From contig NZ_MRBK01000030.1 in assembly GCF_001969815.1 (NCBI RefSeq), forward strand, positions 1 to 64,000: DNA of 64,000 bases. Direction: 5' to 3'. Below the pieces are notes generated by a model. That model ran no database searches, was not told the origin of the DNA, and worked only from the letters and a program-made list of their open reading frames with translations. Below, piece after piece: positions 1 to 8,499 of the stretch; within the stretch, counting starts at the first letter, position 1, and each line of letters opens with the position of its first letter. Origin of the DNA: Bacillus swezeyi. Lineage in GTDB: Bacteria; Bacillota; Bacilli; Bacillales; Bacillaceae. The translations under genes and the position numbers were made by a program.

Positions 1-140
1 ATCTACTTGTATACGCTTACATTATTGATATATAAGGAAAATCAAAAATAAAAACAATTTAAAATATTTTCTTTAATCTATAAACGATACACAATTAAAT
101 CAGTGTTTCATACAACTTTGTCATATTTTATCACACAAAA

Positions 141-174
141 AAAGAAACCTTATGTTTTATCTAGTAAGGTTTTT
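141..174 (+). terminator. Possible terminator of a gene left of the window
   Basis: An 8-bp perfect inverted repeat (AAACCTTA at 145-152 and TAAGGTTT at 165-172) with a 12-nt loop is followed by a short T run and preceded by an A run. It could end a plus-strand gene lying left of the window, or work in both directions. The stem is A/T-rich and weak. The remaining sequence of 1-237 is AT-rich, and I see no gene in it. Confidence 0.4.
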
Positions 175-249
175 GCCATCTAACATGTACAGACTCCATT
201 TATCCAGAATGTAATAAAATGTTAAAAATATCAAGAAATGAGTGATATC

Positions 250-492
250 ATGACAGCCACAATTGCAATTGAACCGTATGATTTGAGTACGGGGCTATAT
301 TCAATCCGCCAATATCCAGGATTTTTTCCGGGATATTTCGTATCCCAGCAGCCATATGTGTACAATCCCACCCTGCATCCGGGCCATATTACCATGCACT
401 ACCCGTACGGTTTTGTGTTGCCTGGGCCCATTCTCGGGGGCTTCGGCATTGGGCACGGATTCTCCCGATCGTTTGCCGGGCACAGAATGTAA
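250..492 (+). CDS. Small unknown protein, glycine/proline/tyrosine-rich
   Basis: Encodes 80 residues from ATG 250. An in-frame ATG at 238 gives 84 residues but has no ribosome binding site; the ATG at 250 has only a weak one (GAGTGAT). The protein is rich in Gly, Pro, Tyr, Phe and His, with no Cys, and has a repeated aromatic pattern (YPGFFPGYF, HYPYGF). There is no clear transmembrane segment or signal peptide. I do not recognise the family. The composition resembles small structural proteins of Bacillus spores, but that is inference only. The gene converges on gdhA and is followed by a weak hairpin. Confidence 0.5.
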   Translation: MTATIAIEPYDLSTGLYSIRQYPGFFPGYFVSQQPYVYNPTLHPGHITMHYPYGFVLPGPILGGFGIGHGFSRSFAGHRM

Positions 493-519
493 GAGGGAGA
501 GCCGAACACTCTCCCCCTT
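493..519. terminator. Hairpin between small ORF and gdhA
   Basis: A 7-bp GC-rich stem (GGGAGAG at 495-501 and CTCTCCC at 509-515) lies directly after the small plus-strand ORF and before the gdhA stop codon. The T tract is poor (CCTTTCC), so termination would be weak. It sits between convergent genes and may serve both. Confidence 0.4.
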
Positions 520-534
520 TCCTCATGCTCAGTA

Positions 535-1917
535 TTAAACAACCCCTTGAGCGATCATGGCATCCGCCACTTTCATAAATCCTGCGATATTGCAGCCGTC
601 GGTCAAATAGCCGGCTCTGCCGTATTCAGAAGCGGCTTTCACACTTTTTCTGTAAATATCGGTCATAATTCCGCGCAGCCTGGCATCCGTTTCTTCCGCC
701 GTCCAGCGCAGCCGAGTGCTGTTTTGAGCCATTTCCAGCGCGGAAACGGCGACACCGCCGGCATTTGCGGCTTTAGCCGGCCCGAACAGAATACCCGAAT
801 CCAAAAACTGCCGGGCGGCCTCCTGTGAACACGGCATATTCGCTCCTTCTCCGATCGCTTTGACACCGTTCTCGATCAGAACTTGCGCCGCTTTTTCATC
901 CATTTCATTTTGCGTCGCACACGGAAGCGCGATATCACACGGGACAGACCAGATCCCTAAGCAGCCTGTAAAATAGCGTGCTTCAGGATGCTCATCTACA
1001 TATTCACTGATTCTTTTGTTTCCAAATTCTTTTAACCGTTTCACCGTGTCAAGATGTATACCGTTTTTGTCATATATATACCCGTCTGAATCGCTGCAGG
1101 CTACGACTTTAGCGCCGAATTGCGCTGCTTTTTCCATGGCATAGAGCGCCACATTGCCTGATCCGGAGACGACAACGGTGCTGCCTTTAAAGCTCAGCCC
1201 TTGATCTTTCATCATTTCTTCAACGAAGTAAACAAGCCCATAGCCAGTAGCTTCTTTTCGTGTGAAACTGCCGCCGTATTCCAGGCCTTTCCCCGTTAAA
1301 ACACCGGCATCATATCGTCCGCGGATTTTTTTATACTGCCCGAACATATACCCGATTTCCCTGGCGCCGACTCCAATATCCCCCGCGGGAATATCAGTGT
1401 CGGGTCCCATATATTTACACAGTTCATTCATGAAGCTCTGCGTAAAGCTCATGATCTCTCTGTCTGATTTTCCTTTCGGGTCAAAGTCTGCTCCTCCTTT
1501 TCCGCCGCCGATCGGCTGTCCGGTGAGAGAATTTTTAAAGATCTGCTCAAAGCCTAAAAACTTAATGATGCTGGCATTCACGGAAGGATGAAAGCGTATG
1601 CCCCCTTTATAAGGACCGATTGCACTGTTGAACTGGACGCGGAATCCCCGGTTAACCTGGACATTGCCCTGGTCATCAACCCATGGAACTTTGAATACAA
1701 TCATTCTCTCCGGCTCCGCGATTCTTTCAAGAATCCGATGCTCGATATACTTCGGGTGCCTGGCCAGAACAGGGACGAGCGAATCAAATATTTCTTTTAC
1801 AGCCTGAAGAAATTCGCTTTCATGACGATTACGCTTCCGAACCGTTTCATACGCTTTTGTCACATAATCTCTTGCCGATTGGATATCCGTTTCTTCGACT
1901 CTTTCTAAAATTTGCAC
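535..1917 (-). CDS. gdhA: NADP-specific glutamate dehydrogenase
   Basis: Catalyses reductive amination of 2-oxoglutarate with ammonia and NADPH (EC 1.4.1.4), the low-affinity route of ammonium assimilation, in the cytosol. The 460 residues match the usual 445-460 of hexameric GdhA. Visible signatures are the glycine-rich active-site lysine region (GGGKGGADFDPKG, about residues 128-140), the RNRHESEF N-terminal motif and the Rossmann segment VVVSGSGNVALYA near residue 247. The start is GTG at 1917, preceded by AAGGGAG 10 nt upstream. It is monocistronic. B. subtilis uses NAD-type RocG/GudB instead, so this gene is a mark of the licheniformis group; that comparison is from memory. Confidence 0.95.
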   Translation of the reverse strand: MQILERVEETDIQSARDYVTKAYETVRKRNRHESEFLQAVKEIFDSLVPVLARHPKYIEHRILERIAEPERMIVFKVPWVDDQGNVQVNRGFRVQFNSAIGPYKGGIRFHPSVNASIIKFLGFEQIFKNSLTGQPIGGGKGGADFDPKGKSDREIMSFTQSFMNELCKYMGPDTDIPAGDIGVGAREIGYMFGQYKKIRGRYDAGVLTGKGLEYGGSFTRKEATGYGLVYFVEEMMKDQGLSFKGSTVVVSGSGNVALYAMEKAAQFGAKVVACSDSDGYIYDKNGIHLDTVKRLKEFGNKRISEYVDEHPEARYFTGCLGIWSVPCDIALPCATQNEMDEKAAQVLIENGVKAIGEGANMPCSQEAARQFLDSGILFGPAKAANAGGVAVSALEMAQNSTRLRWTAEETDARLRGIMTDIYRKSVKAASEYGRAGYLTDGCNIAGFMKVADAMIAQGVV

Positions 1918-1981
1918 CTTTCTTCAGCTCCCTTTTAAGATGAATGAAAACTACATCTTGGCAGATTACCTATCATGGTAA

Positions 1982-2010
1982 ATTTTACAACCATCAAGAT
2001 ACTCCTTCAA
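1982..2010 (-). promoter_or_regulatory. Candidate sigma-A promoter of gdhA
   Basis: On the minus strand TTGAAG (2005-2010), a 17-nt spacer and TAAAAT (1982-1987) match the sigma-A pattern, about 65 nt before the GTG start of gdhA. The sequence match is direct; activity is inferred. Confidence 0.5.
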
Positions 2011-2340
2011 TCTGGAAAACAGATGAAACCATTGCTGATATGAGATGTTTGTCAGAAAGCGAAAATTAGCGGGCACTTAGACAGGGAGATACATGCCGAA
2101 AGCTGAGGCGGAACGGCCTAGAAGATCTAAAAAAACATTTGATTCACACTGTTTTTCCGCAAACAAAAAAAGCCTTTTTTCTTCATCTTCTGCATGTTTG
2201 TCAGGTTTTTGGCAAGCGGTATAAATGAGTTTTCATCCCGATTTTAACCCGCAAAAAAATGAATATTTCAGCTTATAAAATGAAAACACATAGCACCCGT
2301 GATTTCAGGGCAACACTATAGCTAAAAACGGGGTGTTCTT
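2011..2340. other. Intergenic stretch between gdhA and the 2341 gene
   Basis: About 330 bases without a convincing gene. It holds the region upstream of the gdhA promoter and the presumed plus-strand promoter for the small gene at 2341. An A-run/T-run patch near 2160-2182 is not a proper hairpin. I see no conserved RNA motif. Confidence 0.4.
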
Positions 2341-2604
2341 ATGGATCAGAGAAAAGATGCTGAAGATATGTCAAACGTTGAAACACAAAGGAATTTCTTA
2401 ACAGCTGAGGAATTTCCGGAAGGAGCTTATGGAGCAGCGGCAGACAAAGATGAGCCTGTTGAAAACAAAAGCACTCCATGGCGGGAAGGTCAGCAATACT
2501 ACAGCAATTTCACATATGAATTCCGGAATTTGCATCAAGGGTTGCCAAGACAATACCCAGGGGCGCATCCGACCCATGATAAAGAGGACAAAAACGAGGA
2601 ATGA
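2341..2604 (+). CDS. Small acidic hydrophilic protein, unknown
   Basis: 87 residues, highly charged (many Asp, Glu, Lys), with no membrane segment and no Cys. The C-terminal half carries aromatic residues (GQQYYSNFTYEFRNLHQG). The ATG follows an ACGGGGTG ribosome binding site about 6 nt away, and a strong hairpin terminator closes the gene at 2620-2650. It stands alone, convergent with the Gln-rich coat-like gene. Size, composition and position suggest a minor spore or forespore protein, but no family was recognised. Confidence 0.65.
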   Translation: MDQRKDAEDMSNVETQRNFLTAEEFPEGAYGAAADKDEPVENKSTPWREGQQYYSNFTYEFRNLHQGLPRQYPGAHPTHDKEDKNEE

Positions 2605-2619
2605 CCGCCGATAATTATG

Positions 2620-2650
2620 AAAAAGAGCCGGGAAAAGCCGGCTCTTTTTT
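2620..2650. terminator. Bidirectional Rho-independent terminator
   Basis: A 12-bp perfect stem (AAAAAGAGCCGG and CCGGCTCTTTTT) with a GAAAAG loop separates the convergent genes ending at 2604 and 2663. T runs on both strands let it serve both genes. Confidence 0.85.
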
Positions 2651-2662
2651 CAGCCTTTTAAA

Positions 2663-3193
2663 TTATTGAAGCGGCTGTTGGAATTGCTGATTTTGGTTTT
2701 GCTGCTGCTGGCCTTGCTGAGCCTGTTGGCCTTGTTGGGCTTGTTGACCTTGTTGACCTTGCTGATTAAATGATTGTTGAGCCTGCTGAAGCGCTTGGCT
2801 CATTTGGTTCATCGCTTGGTTTGTTTGAATGCCTTGAAGAGCCTGATTAAGCTGTTGGACGGCTTGCTGAATGCTTTGCTGAATTTGCTGATCTGTCTGC
2901 TGCATCTGCTGTTGGGATTGAGAACTGAATTGCTGAATTTGCTGCTTTAATTGATTGATTCCCTGAGTCAATTGAGATTTCTGCTGGCCGCTTTGACCTT
3001 GCTGCTGAGAAGATCCTAATTGTGAAACAGTTTGCTCCAGCTGGGTAAGCTGCTGCTGTATGTTTCCGAATTCTTGAGCAAGTTCGGTATCTGTAATGTT
3101 GACTCCAAGCAGCTGCTCATGCTTTTGTTTTTGTTGTTGTTGTTGTTGTTGTTGTTTTTGCTTTTGCTGCTGATTTTGCTGTTGTTTTGTCAT
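2663..3193 (-). CDS. Gln-rich, low-complexity protein, probable inner spore coat protein (YsnD-like by position)
   Basis: 176 residues with a very high Gln content (N-terminal Q/K runs, C-terminal GQQAQQGQQ repeats). A central part of about residues 28-140 has regular hydrophobic spacing suggestive of coiled coil (LGVNITDTELAQEFGNIQQQ). No Cys, signal peptide or membrane segment. The ATG follows a near-perfect AAGGAGGATG site. In B. subtilis a small coat gene, ysnD, lies in the same stretch before ysnB, so this may be its counterpart; that is inference from position, as the sequence is too simple to assign. The alternative is a licheniformis-group coat or crust protein. Confidence 0.7.
   Translation of the reverse strand: MTKQQQNQQQKQKQQQQQQQQKQKHEQLLGVNITDTELAQEFGNIQQQLTQLEQTVSQLGSSQQQGQSGQQKSQLTQGINQLKQQIQQFSSQSQQQMQQTDQQIQQSIQQAVQQLNQALQGIQTNQAMNQMSQALQQAQQSFNQQGQQGQQAQQGQQAQQGQQQQNQNQQFQQPLQ
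3131..3154 (+). repeat. Trinucleotide tract (TTG)8 inside the Gln-rich gene
   Basis: Eight uninterrupted TTG triplets on the plus strand encode eight CAA glutamine codons near the N terminus of the Gln-rich protein. Such tracts change length by whole codons through slippage, so the count may differ between strains. Confidence 0.85.
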
Positions 3194-3330
3194 AAAACAT
3201 CCTCCTTAAAATTGATCACACCCCTTATCATTTTCATTCTTTTTAAAAAGATGAAAGGGAATTTTTAGGAGAAGGTAAATCCCAAACCTTTACTTGAAGA
3301 TCACCTCAACTATCCCTGTTTATAAGGAGG

Positions 3331-3868
3331 ACATTAAGGGCTCGTTCCTCATTTTCAATTGGTCTTTCTGGTTTTTTTAAATACCAATTAAAAGGATTAT
3401 CCATAAAAGAGCATTCCCAATGGAATGAACAGCAAATGAAGCCCATGTCAAATTGGTATATTGAGCATGAATGGTGCAATCGCCATAATCGGAGCATACC
3501 AATTACATGCCGATCCAAACTCAGAACAACCCAATTATGATTCAAGCAAAATGTCCAAACATCGCTTCTTGTATTGGCAAGGTTTTAGCCTTTCACTAAA
3601 ACATCGCATGAATTGGTACAAAGGCAATTCATAATTTTCAGTGACCTATTATTGAAGCACAAAAAATTCTTTTCGTGGTATAGAAAGCTTTTTTAGTGGG
3701 TTTAATGGTCCAGGCAAATATTTCGGCGATGAAAACATTTATAACTTGCCAATATTCTCCCTATCGGATCAAGTGCAATCCACAACCAAAAGAATAAAGA
3801 AAAAGTCAAGACACCGTAACCGGTCATGCAAATCATTAAGCATGCAGACATATGGCAAGTTGTCATAA
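3331..3868 (+). pseudogene. Possible decayed coding sequence, family unknown
   Basis: The 3194-4108 stretch has no intact gene, but two plus-strand frames look like remnants. Frame one runs about 3331-3540 and includes the peptide NWYIEHEWCNRHNRS. Frame two runs 3464-3868 with only two internal stops (3632 and one near 3650) and includes GAYQLHADPNSEQPNY and FFSGFNGPGKYFGDENIYN. An AAGGAGG motif sits just before the first. Amino-acid use looks protein-like in an AT-rich region where random frames should stop far more often. I cannot name the family, and 3869-4108 shows nothing further. Confidence 0.3.
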
Positions 3869-4108
3869 CACCTGTACAGATAAAAAATTTGCATAACGAA
3901 TTAACACCTCTAGCCCTTTAACTCTAACATCATGTTTCGAAAACCAATTCAATTCATTTATCAAAAAAACAAAACATGATGAAGCTGACTAAAAAAATCA
4001 GCCGCACATTTGACAGTTATTTGAGAGAAAAACAGCGCTTGGTGAAAATCCGCTCCCAGTTCACTCCCAAAATGCACTTTTAAACCATAAACAAAGGTTC
4101 TAAACAAA

Positions 4109-4156
4109 CAAAAAATCCCCAAACCCTTGAATTATCAATAGGTTTGGGGATTTTTT
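4109..4156 (-). terminator. Terminator downstream of tRNA-Arg
   Basis: A 15-bp nearly perfect stem (AAAAATCCCCAAACC at about 4110-4125 and GGTTTGGGGATTTTTT at 4141-4156) lies 8 nt past the tRNA 3' end. It has T runs on both strands and probably ends the tRNA transcript. Confidence 0.8.
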
Positions 4157-4163
4157 GATGTGA

Positions 4164-4237
<74 letters not shown>

Positions 4238-4355
4238 ATAATGTTGTTTTGTTTGCTTTAACTATCAGCGACAAGATTTATTATATTCGTATTAGGTCGC
4301 AAAGTCAACAACTTTTTAGAATTTTTTTCATCACGAGGAAGAAAAAAATTCTTCC

Positions 4356-4877
4356 TCATGAATCTGATGGCAATTGATAATGATTTGCCAAACTTTCGAT
4401 CTCACGTCCGTCTGTATCGTAAAAACGGACAGACGTATTGTCTGTATCAATGCTTAGTATAGCATAAGTTTTGTCTCTCCGCACCCGCGGAAGGCGGATG
4501 CTGCCGGGGTTGATCAGCAGTTTCCCGTCCATCAGCTCGCTTCCCGCGATGTGGGAGTGGCCGAAGCAGATGATATCGGCTTCAAGCTCGGCCGCCCTGT
4601 AATAAACGTTTAACAGCGACTGTTTGATACCATATAAATGTCCGTGTGTAAAAAAGAGCTTTCTTGATCCGACCGGAACGACGATTTCATCTTTAAAATC
4701 TCCGTAAAAGTCGCAGTTTCCTTTTACCGTTAAGTAAGAGGCAAGCGCCGGGTGAGAAGGGTCAAGTTCGGAATCTCCGCAGTGGATGCTGAGATCCACA
4801 TCCTTCTCATGCCGTTCTGCGATTGTTTGCAGCTCATGTTCAAGGCCGTGGCTGTCGCTGACGATCAGCACCTTCAT
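4356..4877 (-). CDS. ysnB: YfcE/MJ0936-type metallophosphoesterase YsnB
   Basis: A 173-residue single-domain calcineurin-like phosphoesterase. Metal-binding motifs are visible: SDSHG near residue 7, HCGDSE (GD), GNCDFYG (GNCD), FTHGHLYG and FGHSHIAG. The family hydrolyses phosphodiesters with Mn/Ni; the cellular substrate is unknown. The start was set at ATG 4877, preceded by AGAGGAGGAG, rather than the in-frame ATG at 4901, which would overlap ysnA and lacks a site. The length then matches B. subtilis YsnB (about 171). It lies 16 nt after ysnA in the rph-ysnA-ysnB operon. Confidence 0.9.
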   Translation of the reverse strand: MKVLIVSDSHGLEHELQTIAERHEKDVDLSIHCGDSELDPSHPALASYLTVKGNCDFYGDFKDEIVVPVGSRKLFFTHGHLYGIKQSLLNVYYRAAELEADIICFGHSHIAGSELMDGKLLINPGSIRLPRVRRDKTYAILSIDTDNTSVRFYDTDGREIESLANHYQLPSDS

Positions 4878-4893
4878 TCCGGCTCCTCCTCTC

Positions 4894-5481
4894 TTATTCA
4901 TCCAATAAAGCGGACAGCTTTTTCAGCGCTTCCGCCCTGTGGCTGATTTTGTTCTTCTCTCCGCTTGAGAGCTGAGCCATTGTCTGATCCTTATCTTTGA
5001 CCAGAAAGATCGGGTCGTAGCCGAAACCGTTTGTCCCCTCTGGCTGCTCGGCAATAAACCCTTCGACTGCGCCTTCGACCGTTTTGGTTTTTTGCCCCGG
5101 AATGCACAGAGCAAGCGCACATCTAAATCTTGCTGAGCGATCTTCTTTTTCGATCCCTTCAAGCTCTTTCAATACTTTTTTTAAGTTGGCGAGGTCATTT
5201 TTTTCTTCTCCGGCATAGCGCGCCGAATATACCCCCGGGCTGCCGCCGAGATAATCGACCGACAGTCCGGAATCATCTGCAATGACCATTTTGCCGGTCT
5301 CTTTTGAAATCGTCTCCGCTTTAATCATTGCATTTTCTTCAAATGTTTGTCCGGTTTCCTCGATTTCGGCCGTATAGCCGATATCTAACAGAGATTTGAC
5401 ATCGTAGCCTCTCGGTTCAAGCATCTCTTTGAATTCCTTGACTTTCCCTTCATTTTTTGTGGCGATGATGACTTCTTTCAT
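4894..5481 (-). CDS. ysnA: dITP/XTP pyrophosphatase (RdgB/HAM1 family)
   Basis: 195 residues. Hydrolyses non-canonical purine triphosphates (dITP, XTP) to monophosphates, keeping them out of DNA and RNA. Family motifs are present: ATKNEGKVKEF at the N terminus, ADDSGLSV near residue 68, GVYSARYAG, NGFGYDPIF and the C-terminal SHRAEAL. It follows rph by 22 nt and precedes ysnB, the rph-rdgB-phosphoesterase order common in Firmicutes. It starts at ATG 5481 with an AAGG-type site. Confidence 0.95.
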   Translation of the reverse strand: MKEVIIATKNEGKVKEFKEMLEPRGYDVKSLLDIGYTAEIEETGQTFEENAMIKAETISKETGKMVIADDSGLSVDYLGGSPGVYSARYAGEEKNDLANLKKVLKELEGIEKEDRSARFRCALALCIPGQKTKTVEGAVEGFIAEQPEGTNGFGYDPIFLVKDKDQTMAQLSSGEKNKISHRAEALKKLSALLDE

Positions 5482-5503
5482 TTCATATCAAGCCTTTCTC
5501 AAA

Positions 5504-6244
5504 TTATTGTTGAATGGCCGCCGCAACATCACCGAGTACTTCTTTCTGCTTTTCGATGAGTTCTGCGATCCCTTTTTCGGCAAGCTCCAAAAGCCCGTCC
5601 AATTCGTTTTTGGAAAACGTCGCTTCCTCTCCGGTTCCCTGCAGCTCGACAAAACTGCCTTCTCCTGTCATAACGACATTCATATCAACCTCTGCGTTTG
5701 AATCTTCCTGATAGTTTAAATCAAGGATGAGCCCATTTTCCTGATCAATCCCCACTGATGTGGCAGCCAAAAAATCGTTGATCGGCATCGATTTGAGGGT
5801 GCCTTCTTCAACAAGGCGTCCGACAGCTAATGCCATGGCCGTAAACGCTCCGGTGATCGACGCCGTTCTTGTGCCCCCATCTGCCTGAATGACGTCGCAG
5901 TCGATCCAGATGGTCCGCTCACCGAGCTTTTCTAAATCAACGACCGCCCGCAAAGCTCGTCCAATCAGTCTTTGGATTTCCATCGTTCTTCCGGAAATTT
6001 TTCCTTTTGACGATTCCCTGATCGTTCTTTGGTTTGTCGCACGGGGCAGCATGCTGTATTCCGCCGTAATCCAGCCCTTCCCTTCCCCTCTTAAAAAGGG
6101 CGGGACGCGGTCTTCTACAGAAGCATTGCATATCACCTTTGTATCGCCGACTGTGATCAGAACTGATCCTTCAGGATGTGTGATGAAATCAAGCTCCATC
6201 GATACAGGGCGCAGTTCATTGTTTTCTCTTCCATCGTATCTCAT
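5504..6244 (-). CDS. rph: Ribonuclease PH
   Basis: 246 residues, as in B. subtilis. A phosphorolytic 3'-5' exoribonuclease that trims tRNA 3' ends as a hexamer. RNase PH signatures are present, including [20 protein letters not shown] with the conserved basic patch, [19 protein letters not shown] with the phosphate-site region, and the DLNYQEDS metal-binding segment. The ATG at 6244 has a GGAGGTAAAAA site. It is the first gene of rph-ysnA-ysnB and may be read through from gerM, since the hairpin between them is weak. Confidence 0.97.
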   Translation of the reverse strand: MRYDGRENNELRPVSMELDFITHPEGSVLITVGDTKVICNASVEDRVPPFLRGEGKGWITAEYSMLPRATNQRTIRESSKGKISGRTMEIQRLIGRALRAVVDLEKLGERTIWIDCDVIQADGGTRTASITGAFTAMALAVGRLVEEGTLKSMPINDFLAATSVGIDQENGLILDLNYQEDSNAEVDMNVVMTGEGSFVELQGTGEEATFSKNELDGLLELAEKGIAELIEKQKEVLGDVAAAIQQ

Positions 6245-6325
6245 TTTTTACCTCCGATTGTATGTACATAAACATTTGACAATAATTTCGCTTTAAGAAA
6301 GCGCGTTCTGAAAAGCTGAACAAAG

Positions 6326-6359
6326 AAAGAGGCAGCTTTATGCGCTCACCTCTTTTTTT
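6326..6359 (-). terminator. Weak hairpin between gerM and rph
   Basis: A 7-bp stem (AAAGAGG at 6326-6332 and CCTCTTT at 6349-6355) with a long loop is followed on the minus strand by TTTCTTTG. It may partly terminate gerM. Confidence 0.4.
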
Positions 6360-6381
6360 ATAGTATATCAAAAATGTCCGG

Positions 6382-7491
6382 CTAAAAACTACCTGTGTTC
6401 ACCCGGCTCGGTCTTGAGACAGGTTTTGAAAGCTTTTCGCCCTTTTCATTCACCAGTTCGGCTTTTCCGTTAACCGTGACGGAAACGCTTTTAATATCCG
6501 GAAGCTCGGTCAATGTCAAAACGATGCTGTTTAACACCTCGTCTGAAATGACTTTCTTTTCGCCATCTGCACTGCCGTAAATGGCTTCGTTAAAGTCGAG
6601 GGTCACATGGCCGTCTTCAATTTTCGGCTTGCTTTCAAGCTTGACGTCCCCTTGGAAGTCCGACAGCAGCCCGCTTTTATTGCTCGGCCCTTCCGCCAGT
6701 TCTTCAATCGCCGCTGTCACCTGGTCATTTTCTTTATCTGAGGTGCGCTTAGTCACCGGTACATAGTATGCGCCTTCATCAGATTCAGCCAAATAATAAA
6801 CGGTTACAGGCTGTGTAGCGGTCATATCCGTGACACCTGCTGTGTCCAGGTTGATGCCGTCTTCGCGGCTGAGTTCTTCCGAGATCGGCGTGCCGTTGAC
6901 AGGCATTTCTTTTAAATCATGACCGTTCATGCGGATTTTCACTTTATCAACCGAATTAAATTGCGTCAGCGTCCATGTAATCGCCTGGACGATTTTTTGT
7001 TCATCTTCAGCCTTATAGTTTTTAAATTCTTTTGAGAAATCGGCGACCGCTGTCCCGTCTTCTTTTATATCAACATTTACGGTTGTATCTGCCGGCAGCA
7101 CGGCTCTGAATCCATTTGGCAGTACGTTAGAGACCGGCCCCCCTTCAACAAGGTATTCGAGCGCTTGCTTGGCCGTCCCTTCCTGTTTTGGAAGAGGGAG
7201 CGTCTGAGCTGTGACATATCCGTTTTTATCAATCAGATAAAGCTCTCTCATCACCGTGTCGCTATCCTGTGCAGCTTTATGTTCACCGGTCGTTTTGCTG
7301 TCTTTATCATCTGTTTGGTCTTTCGTTTTGTCCGTTTGGTCTTGCTCCTTCTCCTCTTTTACGTATGTGATATCCTGCGGCGGATCTATTTCCTCTGAGG
7401 CTTGATCTGACTGAAATATTCCGCATCCGGAAAGAAGCAGCGCGGATGCTGTGACAGAGACCGCGATTCCTTTCATTCCTTTTTTCAGCAT
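6382..7491 (-). CDS. gerM: Spore germination/sporulation lipoprotein GerM
   Basis: 369 residues. The N terminus is a lipoprotein signal ending in LLLSGC, so the mature protein is lipid-anchored. A charged linker (about residues 35-80, rich in K, E, D, T) precedes two GerMN domains (about 90-220 and 230-350), each with a DFSKEF or DFNEAI-like core. In B. subtilis GerM acts in the forespore/mother-cell SpoIIIA-SpoIIQ complex and is needed for engulfment and germination. The start was set at ATG 7491 behind AGGAGGG; a longer frame from 7524 has no site and would bury the signal peptide. B. subtilis GerM is about 366 residues. Confidence 0.93.
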   Translation of the reverse strand: MLKKGMKGIAVSVTASALLLSGCGIFQSDQASEEIDPPQDITYVKEEKEQDQTDKTKDQTDDKDSKTTGEHKAAQDSDTVMRELYLIDKNGYVTAQTLPLPKQEGTAKQALEYLVEGGPVSNVLPNGFRAVLPADTTVNVDIKEDGTAVADFSKEFKNYKAEDEQKIVQAITWTLTQFNSVDKVKIRMNGHDLKEMPVNGTPISEELSREDGINLDTAGVTDMTATQPVTVYYLAESDEGAYYVPVTKRTSDKENDQVTAAIEELAEGPSNKSGLLSDFQGDVKLESKPKIEDGHVTLDFNEAIYGSADGEKKVISDEVLNSIVLTLTELPDIKSVSVTVNGKAELVNEKGEKLSKPVSRPSRVNTGSF

Positions 7492-7645
7492 ACTTTTCCC
7501 TCCTAAGGCAGTTTGTACTACCATGTATACGAGCCCATTTTTTGAATTAGACCGTTTTTTAAAAATTCGTTATCATGATGAAAGCTTGCTGAAAAACAAA
7601 AAACCTTTTCTTTGACAGAAAAGGCCGGGTTTGTGGCGAAGCGCC

Positions 7646-7672
7646 AAAAAGCTGCCGTTTCCGGCAGCTTTT
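7646..7672 (-). terminator. racE terminator
   Basis: An 11-bp stem (AAAAGCTGCCG at 7647-7657 and CGGCAGCTTTT at 7662-7672) with a 4-nt loop overlaps the racE stop codon and gives a T run on the minus strand. Confidence 0.8.
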
Positions 7673-8492
7673 ACTTTATTGCGGTTTTTTCTTTAAGCGA
7701 AATGCTTTCAACATTTTTCACTTCATATCCAAACCAATCGTTTGCGATTTTTTTAAAACGGGCACGGTCTCCAGTTGTTAAAAATAGATGTTCTGGAGAG
7801 ACAGCGTTTTTGTTCAAGAGGCCATTGTAGGACAAAATCGTGCTGACCTCTCTGGCGGTCTCATCTCCTGAAGAAATAATGCTGACGCGCTCGCCCATAT
7901 AGCGCTGAATCGGATCTTTTAAAATGGGATAGTGCGTGCACCCGAGAATCAGTGTATCAATTGAAGAATCCCTGAGCGGATATAGTGATGACCTGACAAT
8001 CTCATCAGCCGTTTCATCCAAAAATTTACCGCTTTCCACAAACGGCACAAACATTGGACAAGCCAAATTTTCCACCGTCAGATCGCTGTTTAGTGAAAGC
8101 AGTGCTTCTTCATATGCTCCGCTTCTAATCGTATTTTCCGTTCCGATGACGCCGATCCGCTGATTTTCTGTCACTTTAATGGCGGTTCTGGCCCCCGGCT
8201 GCACCACTCCGATGACGGGAATGGCGACTTCCCGGCTGATTTCGTCCAATGCGATGGCCGTTGCTGTATTGCACGCGATCACGAGCATTTTAATATGATG
8301 GCGGGATAACAGGTAGTTTGTCATTTCCCATGTATATGAAAGGACTTCTTTTCTGTCCCTCGGTCCGTATGGACATCTTTTTGTATCTCCGAGATAAATG
8401 ATGTTTTCTTTTGGCAGCTGCCTCATGATTTCCTTTGCAACAGTTAAACCGCCAACTCCCGAATCAATGACTCCTATCGGTTGATCCAACAA
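7671..8492 (-). CDS. racE: Glutamate racemase
   Basis: 273 residues. Interconverts L- and D-glutamate for peptidoglycan and, in this group, for poly-gamma-glutamate. Catalytic cysteine motifs are visible: CNTATA near residue 74 and GCTHYP near 185. The N-terminal [15 protein letters not shown] motif provides the catalytic Asp. The start codon is TTG at 8492 behind GAGGCGATT, with a second TTG directly after it. B. subtilis RacE is 272 residues. It lies 7 nt after the MarR-type gene ysmB, so the two are probably cotranscribed. Confidence 0.96.
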   Translation of the reverse strand: MLDQPIGVIDSGVGGLTVAKEIMRQLPKENIIYLGDTKRCPYGPRDRKEVLSYTWEMTNYLLSRHHIKMLVIACNTATAIALDEISREVAIPVIGVVQPGARTAIKVTENQRIGVIGTENTIRSGAYEEALLSLNSDLTVENLACPMFVPFVESGKFLDETADEIVRSSLYPLRDSSIDTLILGCTHYPILKDPIQRYMGERVSIISSGDETAREVSTILSYNGLLNKNAVSPEHLFLTTGDRARFKKIANDWFGYEVKNVESISLKEKTAIK

Positions 8493-8499
8493 AATCGCC

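Noticed and set aside
139..170. GAAACCTTATGTTT resembling the ysdB sigma-W promoter
   Set aside because: The T of TGAAAC is missing, there is no CGTA at the right distance, and the motif is part of an inverted repeat.
3306..3545. Minus-strand 79-codon open frame in the non-coding block
   Set aside because: No ribosome binding site, an odd mix of Cys, Trp and His, and it is antisense to better protein-like frames.
4334..4359. Hairpin at the ysnB stop codon as terminator
   Set aside because: The stem GAGGAAGAA/TTCTTCCTC is good, but on the minus strand it is followed by A-rich sequence without a T run.
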